Source of the DNA: Akkermansia sp.
GTDB lineage: Bacteria > Verrucomicrobiota > Verrucomicrobiia > Verrucomicrobiales > Akkermansiaceae
Assembly (NCBI GenBank): GCA_017435365.1
Contig: JAFSFD010000014.1
Span: forward strand, 1-64,000
Direction: 5' to 3'
Length of the DNA: 64,000 nt
Numbering within the stretch: position 1 is the first letter of the stretch; each line of letters begins with the position of its first letter. A program made the translations under genes and the position numbers. The notes under the pieces were generated by a model. That model did not search any database. It was not told the origin of the DNA and worked only from the letters and a program-made list of their open reading frames with translations. Below, one piece after another: positions 59,329 to 64,000 of this stretch.

Positions 59329-60184
59329 AATTTATTCGCCTTTGCGTTATCCTGGTGGGAAGGCGTGCATATATCCTTTTATGTCAAATTATTTTTATGA
59401 AAATAATTTGATCGGGGTAGATTATGCAGAGCCGTTTGCGGGGGGATGCGGATTAGCGTTGAGATTATTACTAGAGGAATATGTCGGTAAAATACATATA
59501 AACGATCTCGATTATTCAATATATTCGTTTTGGAGGGCTGTTTTACAAAAACCTGATGAGTTATGCTCGTGGATTTCCGATGTGAAAGTTTCAGTTGAAA
59601 ATTGGAAATATTATCGCCAAATCCAGTCTCATCTTTTCGATGTCGAGTATTTGGATGTTGCTAAATCAACATTTTTCCTTAACCGTACAAATGTTTCGGG
59701 AATCGTTAAAGGCGGGGTTATTGGAGGTATGGCGCAGCAGGGAAAATACAAAATAGATGTGCGTTTTAATAAACGTGATTTGATATCCAGAATAGAAAGG
59801 ATTGCTGGTTTCTCTTCCAGAATTAATTTGACCTGTTTAAACGGCGAAGAGTTTATAACGAAAATAGATAAGAAAAAAGGTAGGATTTTTATATATTTAG
59901 ATCCTCCATACTATCAAAAAGGGGCTAATTTGTATATGAATTTTTTTAAATATGCTGATCATATATCCTTGGCAAAAAAGATTCTTAGATTAAAAAGTCC
60001 TTGGCTTGTGTCTTATGACAACGAGGATTATGTGAAATCATTATATCCGGGGGCACCCAAAGTTGTATATCATCTCTCACAATGCGCTTCCAATCGAGTA
60101 GGAAAAGAAGTCTTGATTTTTGATGATAGACTATGCTACGAATCGTCAGTTAACTATTTAAATAATCCTGAATTGGAGTATTAA
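59309..60184 (+). CDS. D12-class adenine-N6 DNA methyltransferase
   Basis: A 291-residue Dam-like enzyme. It shows the class-alpha motifs PLRYPGGKA (11-19, motif X), AEPFAGGCGLAL (motif I, 40-51) and DPPYYQKGANLYM (catalytic DPPY, 198-201). The target site is not predictable. No restriction enzyme gene follows; the overlapping ParB-like gene is the only partner. Very AT-rich compared with the core genes, consistent with transfer. Confidence 0.88.
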   Translation: MGNQQNRIYSPLRYPGGKACIYPFMSNYFYENNLIGVDYAEPFAGGCGLALRLLLEEYVGKIHINDLDYSIYSFWRAVLQKPDELCSWISDVKVSVENWKYYRQIQSHLFDVEYLDVAKSTFFLNRTNVSGIVKGGVIGGMAQQGKYKIDVRFNKRDLISRIERIAGFSSRINLTCLNGEEFITKIDKKKGRIFIYLDPPYYQKGANLYMNFFKYADHISLAKKILRLKSPWLVSYDNEDYVKSLYPGAPKVVYHLSQCASNRVGKEVLIFDDRLCYESSVNYLNNPELEY

Positions 60185-60720
60185 AATCGCAGGAAGAGTT
60201 AGATGCTTTGTACAACTATATTCTAAGAAAATCGTTGTTAAATGGTGAAGTCGGTTGCCTAATTGCATAACGACTAAAGCGGGTTAATGGATTATTGCAA
60301 TTTTGTGCATTCGCCAAGTGTTTTTTATTTATGCGAAGATGAGCCAGGTCGAATGCAGAGGAAGGGCCTGTTTCAAATCTGCTGGTAAAAATAGGTAAAA
60401 TAGAGCATTCTTGAGGGTATAGAGTTAGGATGTCTAAGAAGTAGATATTTTCAGTGACCCACAGAGAACAAATACTTGACCAATTGCTTACATCTGTTAC
60501 AGAAATGACCTACTGAGCGCTATTTTAGAGCGCTTATAAAGTTACAAAAATGCATTTTTATGACACTAGGTATTCCTAGCCTGACATTCAATGACTTAAC
60601 TTCATTGAATCGAGCCAAATCGGAAATAAACACCAGCAAATCTGAAACAGACCCCAGAGGAATGCATATTTTTATTCATGGCTTGAAGTTGAATGCGCTC
60701 TGTGTTAGACTCGCGCTGCG
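60185..60720. other. 536-bp AT-rich spacer with palindromes
   Basis: No gene seen. It contains GAGCGCTATTTTAGAGCGCT (60515-60534), CTAGG-TATT-CCTAG (60566-60579) and ATTCAATGA/TCATTGAAT (60586-60594 with 60602-60610), then the dgt promoter. The last inverted repeat could be an operator. Confidence 0.6.
60683..60711 (+). promoter_or_regulatory. dgt promoter, near-leaderless
   Basis: TTGAAG at 60683-60688, 17-bp spacer, TAGACT at 60706-60711, 9 nt before the ATG at 60721. Confidence 0.65.
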
Positions 60721-61989
60721 ATGGAATGGAACAAACTACTGTCTGCTGAGCGACTGGGGGTGGGGAGTGCGGCTTCGGCGCATCGTTCTGTGTTTAATCA
60801 GGACTATGGGCGTGTGCTGTATTCGAGTGCGTTTCGACGATTGCAGGATAAGACGCAGGTGTTCCCCCTTGGCCGCAATGATTATGTGCGGACGCGCCTG
60901 ACGCATAGTCTGGAGGTCTCCAATGTGGGGCGTGGATTGGCCATCGAGTTGCAGGATATCGTAGAAAGAAAGGAGGGGGCGGGGATTCCTCTCTTGTCAG
61001 GAATGGGGGACATCGTATCGACCGCGTGTCTGGCGCATGATATCGGTAATCCGCCCTTTGGCCATTCCGGTGAGACGGCTATTGAATCGGCTGTCCGCGA
61101 ATTGACGGGGCAGACGGGATGCACTTTCGAGGGCAATGCGCAGGGATTCCGCCTGCTGACCCGCATTTGCGACCCGATCAAGGATAGCGGGCTGAATCTG
61201 ACCTGTGCCACATTGGGGGCGTTTACCAAGTATCCCTGTACGCTGTCCACGGTGGATAATGCTATTTACAAGAAGTTCGGCATCAATGCCTCGGAGCTGG
61301 ACGCGTTTGAGGTGGTCGCGGACAAGTGCGGGCTGCCCCTGCTGAAGCCGGGCGTGTGGGCGCGTCATCCCCTGGCGTATCTGATGGAAGCGGCGGATGA
61401 TATCAGCTACCTGATAGCGGATCTGGAAGATGCATTCCTCTCTAAAATCATCACATTCGAGGAGGCGGTGGAGCAGTTGTTCAAGCTGGCCCATTTCTCC
61501 GCCGATGCGCAGAACAAGGTGATGGAGGAGAAGAAGCGGATGGGGGCGGAGGCCGCCGTGCGCTATGCCCGCGCCATGGCTGTGGGGAGCTGTATCAGAG
61601 CCGTGGCCGGAACGCTGGAGGAGCACTACGATGATATCATGGCCGGCAGCTTCCGCAAGAGCCTGATGAAGCATTCCCCCTACGCGGAGGAATACGAGGA
61701 AGTGAGCGAGTTTTCCGTCCAGCAGATTTACAGCCACGAAAGCGTCATCAGGGTAGAGGTAACCGGCTTCAACGTCATCAAGAAGCTGATGGAGCTCTAC
61801 CTGCAATGGGTAGACAATCCCGCGAGCCCGCTTTCAAAGAAAATCGCCTGCATCCTCCATGCGGATAAGGCCAGGCTCGATGACCCCGGCTATCGCTTTG
61901 CCCACGTCATCGACTACGTGTCCGGCATGACCGACTCCTACGCCCTCAAAACCTACACCGACCTCTTCGGCCACGCCCCGGGGGTGTGA
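60721..61989 (+). CDS. dgt: dGTP triphosphohydrolase (dGTPase)
   Basis: A 422-residue HD-domain enzyme that splits dNTPs into nucleoside and triphosphate. FRRLQDKTQVFPL and RTRLTHSLEV (His62), LAHDIGNPPFGHSGE (His106, Asp107) and FEGNAQGFR are intact, and the length fits the Dgt family. Besides housekeeping, dGTPases can starve infecting phages of dNTPs, which fits the island context. GC-rich like the core genome. Confidence 0.93.
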   Translation: MEWNKLLSAERLGVGSAASAHRSVFNQDYGRVLYSSAFRRLQDKTQVFPLGRNDYVRTRLTHSLEVSNVGRGLAIELQDIVERKEGAGIPLLSGMGDIVSTACLAHDIGNPPFGHSGETAIESAVRELTGQTGCTFEGNAQGFRLLTRICDPIKDSGLNLTCATLGAFTKYPCTLSTVDNAIYKKFGINASELDAFEVVADKCGLPLLKPGVWARHPLAYLMEAADDISYLIADLEDAFLSKIITFEEAVEQLFKLAHFSADAQNKVMEEKKRMGAEAAVRYARAMAVGSCIRAVAGTLEEHYDDIMAGSFRKSLMKHSPYAEEYEEVSEFSVQQIYSHESVIRVEVTGFNVIKKLMELYLQWVDNPASPLSKKIACILHADKARLDDPGYRFAHVIDYVSGMTDSYALKTYTDLFGHAPGV

Positions 61990-62006
61990 TATTGGTTGAT
62001 GTGTCG

Positions 62007-62063
62007 TAACACGATTGGAAATCGTGTGTACGTCAACCGTCCGTGGGTGCGAATCCCACTCTG
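62007..62063 (+). pseudogene. 3' fragment of tRNA-Ser (GGA)
   Basis: The stretch carries an anticodon arm CACGA-TTGGAAA-TCGTG (anticodon GGA), a long variable arm around TGTACGTCAACCGT, and a T-arm GTGGG-TGCGAAT-CCCAC. It has no 5' acceptor or D-arm, the T-loop TTC has become TGC, and the 3' acceptor is degraded. Such half-tRNAs usually mark a past integration site. The intact partner end was not found in the window. Confidence 0.65.
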
Positions 62064-62094
62064 TTTGGGATTCTATCTGACCTTCTAAATTTTC

Positions 62095-62123
62095 TTGTAA
62101 GGGTAGGGGGATGGGGATATAAT
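62095..62123 (+). promoter_or_regulatory. alcohol dehydrogenase promoter
   Basis: TTGTAA at 62095-62100, 17-bp spacer, consensus TATAAT at 62118-62123, 10 nt before the ATG at 62134. Confidence 0.8.
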
Positions 62124-62133
62124 CAGCAGCATC

Positions 62134-63303
62134 ATGAAAGGCACATTTACATATTCGAATCCGACGCGGTTGCATTTTGGTGAGGAGGCTTTGGGAAAGC
62201 TGGCCGGGGAGCTGGCGGGCTTCGGGCCGGTGGTGATGCTTTCGTATGGCAAGGCGTCTATCAAGAAGAGCGGGCTGTACGATAAGGTGATGGAGATTCT
62301 GCGGGCGGCGGGTAAGACGGTGGTGGAGGACCCGGGGGTGATGCCGAACCCGACAGTGGAGAAGCTCCGCGAGGGCGCCCGGCTGGCGCGCGAGAATAAG
62401 GTGGACCTCATCCTGGCGGTGGGCGGCGGCTCGGTGTGCGATTATGCCAAGGGTGTTTCGGTGGCGGCGTATTGCGATGCGGACCCGTGGGAGAAATACT
62501 ATGTGCGCATGGAGCCGGTGGATAATGCCATCATTCCGGTGGGTTGTGTGCTGACGATGGCGGGTACGGGCAGCGAGATGAACGGCGGCTCGGTCATCAC
62601 GAATCACGCGGTGAAGCGCAAGATTGGCCGCGTGTTCGGGGATGCGGTGTTCCCGCGTTTCTCGATTCTGGATCCGGTGCTCACGCTCACGCTGCCGCGC
62701 TATCAGATGGTGGCGGGTTGCTTCGATGTGATGTCGCATATTCTGGAGCAGTACCTTTCCGGCACGGATGATAACACGAGCGATTACATTGCAGAGGGGC
62801 TCATGCGCTCGCTGGTGCACAGCAGCCGAATTGCCGCCGCGAATCCGCAGGATTACGAGGCGCGCAGCAATATCATGTGGACGGCGACCTGGGCGCTGAA
62901 CACCCTCATTGCGAAGGGCAAGACGACCGACTGGATGGTGCACATGATGGGGCAGTCGGTGGGCGCGTTCACGGATGCGACGCATGGCATGACCCTGGCG
63001 GCGGTCACGCTGCCGTATTTCCGCCACATCCTGCCCTATGGCCTGCCTAAGTTTGTGCGCTATGCCCGCGTGGTGTGGGGTATCGACCCCGCCGGCAAGT
63101 CGGATGAGGAGTTGGCCCTGGCCGGTCTGGAGGCCATGAAGGCCTGGATGCAGGAAATCGGCCTGGTGCTCTCGCTCCGCGAGCTGGGCGCCACCCCCGA
63201 TATGCTCGACGGCATTGCCGAAGGCACCTTCCTCCTCCGCGGCGGCTACAAACCCGACCTGACAACTGCCGAAATCCGCCAGATTTTAGAAGCCTGCTTT
63301 TAA
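62134..63303 (+). CDS. iron-containing alcohol dehydrogenase (butanol-dehydrogenase type)
   Basis: A 389-residue NAD(P)H-dependent group III alcohol dehydrogenase, close to YqhD/BdhA. The cofactor segment is GGGSVCDYAKGVS with TMAGTGSEMN following. The iron-binding residues are Asp and His in GCFDVMSHILEQY and the later His residues in HMMGQSVGAFTDATHGMTLA. It should reduce aldehydes to alcohols in fermentation or detoxification. The promoter is strong, and a terminator follows. Confidence 0.93.
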   Translation: MKGTFTYSNPTRLHFGEEALGKLAGELAGFGPVVMLSYGKASIKKSGLYDKVMEILRAAGKTVVEDPGVMPNPTVEKLREGARLARENKVDLILAVGGGSVCDYAKGVSVAAYCDADPWEKYYVRMEPVDNAIIPVGCVLTMAGTGSEMNGGSVITNHAVKRKIGRVFGDAVFPRFSILDPVLTLTLPRYQMVAGCFDVMSHILEQYLSGTDDNTSDYIAEGLMRSLVHSSRIAAANPQDYEARSNIMWTATWALNTLIAKGKTTDWMVHMMGQSVGAFTDATHGMTLAAVTLPYFRHILPYGLPKFVRYARVVWGIDPAGKSDEELALAGLEAMKAWMQEIGLVLSLRELGATPDMLDGIAEGTFLLRGGYKPDLTTAEIRQILEACF

Positions 63304-63341
63304 GCAATGATTATTGATTAGTGATTAATTGGTAAAATTCC

Positions 63342-63372
63342 CGCGCGGCCTACTGGCCGCGCGCTGGTTTTA
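63342..63372 (+). terminator. intrinsic terminator
   Basis: CGCGCGGCC (63342-63350) pairs with GGCCGCGCG (63355-63363) around TACT, followed by CTGGTTTTA. Confidence 0.75.
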
Positions 63373-63657
63373 CGGATGCAACGAGGTGTCCTGCCACTGC
63401 TTCCGCTTACGCGCCACCGCACCGCAACCGCCCTAACACACGCGCTACCCCAACACGCACTGTTCCGACATTCACGCCGCCCCAACGCTCCCCGCAGCGA
63501 AGCTCCGCCCATTCACCCCCGCCACGATACACATACCGCTTTCCCCCACACTCGCCTTCCATTCCTATCTGTTGCCCATTAGAACGATTCCAAGGAATGA
63601 CCTTTGGCCTGATTTTTGCAAAATTCCGCCCATCCACCGAATCTGCCGCTGGTGCCT

Positions 63658-63688
63658 CATGTAAAGAAAACGGGAAATTCTTTACATG
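63658..63688. repeat. 10-bp perfect inverted repeat
   Basis: CATGTAAAGA (63658-63667) and TCTTTACATG (63679-63688) flank an 11-bp centre. It has the form of an operator or a small RNA hairpin. Confidence 0.75.
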
Positions 63689-63779
63689 ATAAGGCGAGGG
63701 AAGGGGGGGGATGGAACGAAATCACCCGCCGGGGGCGCCGGGTGACCCGTATTCGCCCGTTAGGCTTTGCCGGGCTGGC

Positions 63780-63850
63780 GATATCCGGTTCTGCGAACCG
63801 GACGATATTTTGCCTGTCGGCAGGACGATATCCGCGCGCTGGGCACGCGG
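63780..63850. repeat. second GATATC-linked hairpin array (inverted)
   Basis: GATATC, then CCGGTTC-tgc-GAACCGG, ACGATATT, an imperfect TTGCC/GGCAG hairpin, ACGATATC, and an imperfect CCGCG/CGCGG hairpin. Linkers and TGC-type loops are the reverse complement of those at 49075, so it is the same family in the other orientation, partly decayed. Confidence 0.75.
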
Positions 63851-63953
63851 ACGGGGCGAGACAGGGTGAGAACACTCCTGCGGAATGGTTCCGCCGGCGC
63901 TCTGTGAGCTATGGCGTGACGAGGCGGAAAACGGGGGATGCCCCCTGAATGAA

Positions 63954-63982
63954 AACGCCCGCCGGGGACCGGCGGGCGTTCA
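63954..63982 (-). terminator. terminator of a gene beyond the window
   Basis: AACGCCCGCCGG (63954-63965) pairs with CCGGCGGGCGTT (63969-63980). On the minus strand it is followed by TTTTC, so it likely ends a minus-strand gene entering from beyond 64000. Confidence 0.75.
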
Positions 63983-64000
63983 TCCTGCGCTTCCTGCGAA

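Larger units (their letters stand above)
63373..63953. other. repeat-bearing non-coding region
   Basis: No gene is supported. A strongly C-rich, G-poor stretch (63390-63560) is followed by a 10-bp inverted repeat at 63658 and a hairpin array at 63780. Open frames on both strands lack start signals and recognisable motifs. Confidence 0.6.

Noticed and set aside
63376-63948. Several 60-110-codon frames on both strands near the window end.
   Set aside because: They lie in skewed C-rich DNA and the hairpin array, with no recognisable protein or start context.

Overview
The window looks like a chromosomal segment of a Verrucomicrobiota bacterium, most likely of the Akkermansia group. This is an inference: no 16S rRNA gene is present. 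It rests on GC-rich core genes, an RHS C-terminal remnant of the type common in that phylum, ExbB/ExbD/TPR envelope genes, and the almost complete lack of Shine-Dalgarno sequences. At least fourteen genes have a clear sigma-70 promoter (TTG-type -35, 17-bp spacer, TATACT/TAGACT-like -10) ending only 6-12 nt before the start codon, so leaderless or nearly leaderless transcription appears to be normal here.

Layout. 0.2-9.3 kb: phosphatidylserine decarboxylase, an alpha/beta hydrolase with an altered nucleophile, a secreted protein, an RHS pseudogene, a double-domain U32 protein with an IF-1-like OB-fold protein and an AsmA-like membrane protein in one operon, a small lipoprotein and an alkaline phosphatase. 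9.4-15.9 kb: an ExbB-ExbD-ExbD proton-channel set followed by a giant periplasmic TPR protein and another secreted protein. 16-19 kb: GNAT acetyltransferase, acidic lipoprotein, truA and a Cys-rich Sel1-like protein. 19.2-32.7 kb: the classical tRNA-Thr-tuf-tRNA-Trp-secE-nusG-rplKAJL-rpoBC block, with unusually structured spacers before rplL and rpoB. 32.8-36.5 kb: two glycosyltransferases, rpmB, an orphan integrase-arm-like ORF and a His/Pro/Arg-rich lipoprotein.

36.5-41.1 kb carries an intact-looking but incomplete podovirus morphogenesis module: scaffold, Bbp19-like protein, portal, two small proteins, tail-tube adaptor, winged helix and a TerS-like protein. I see no capsid gene, large terminase or lysis gene. 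41.1-49 kb returns to housekeeping genes (yraN, rnhB, a peptidase-like pseudoenzyme, nnrD/E, rnz), interrupted by an integrase plus acyltransferase pair and punctuated by REP-like palindromes.

49-62 kb is a mosaic accessory island, partly AT-rich, that looks like a defence island. It holds a HEPN-like ORF in a cassette between direct repeats, a KAP NTPase, an HNH nuclease, a PLD-DEAH helicase, a ParB-like plus D12 methyltransferase pair and a dGTPase. It ends at the 3' half of a tRNA-Ser(GGA) gene, a plausible attachment scar. An iron alcohol dehydrogenase and repeat-rich non-coding DNA close the window. Two arrays of short hairpins joined by GATATCG linkers (49.1 and 63.8 kb) are an unusual repeat family. 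The podovirus connector module and the ParB/methyltransferase, HEPN and KAP genes are the best candidates for undescribed systems.
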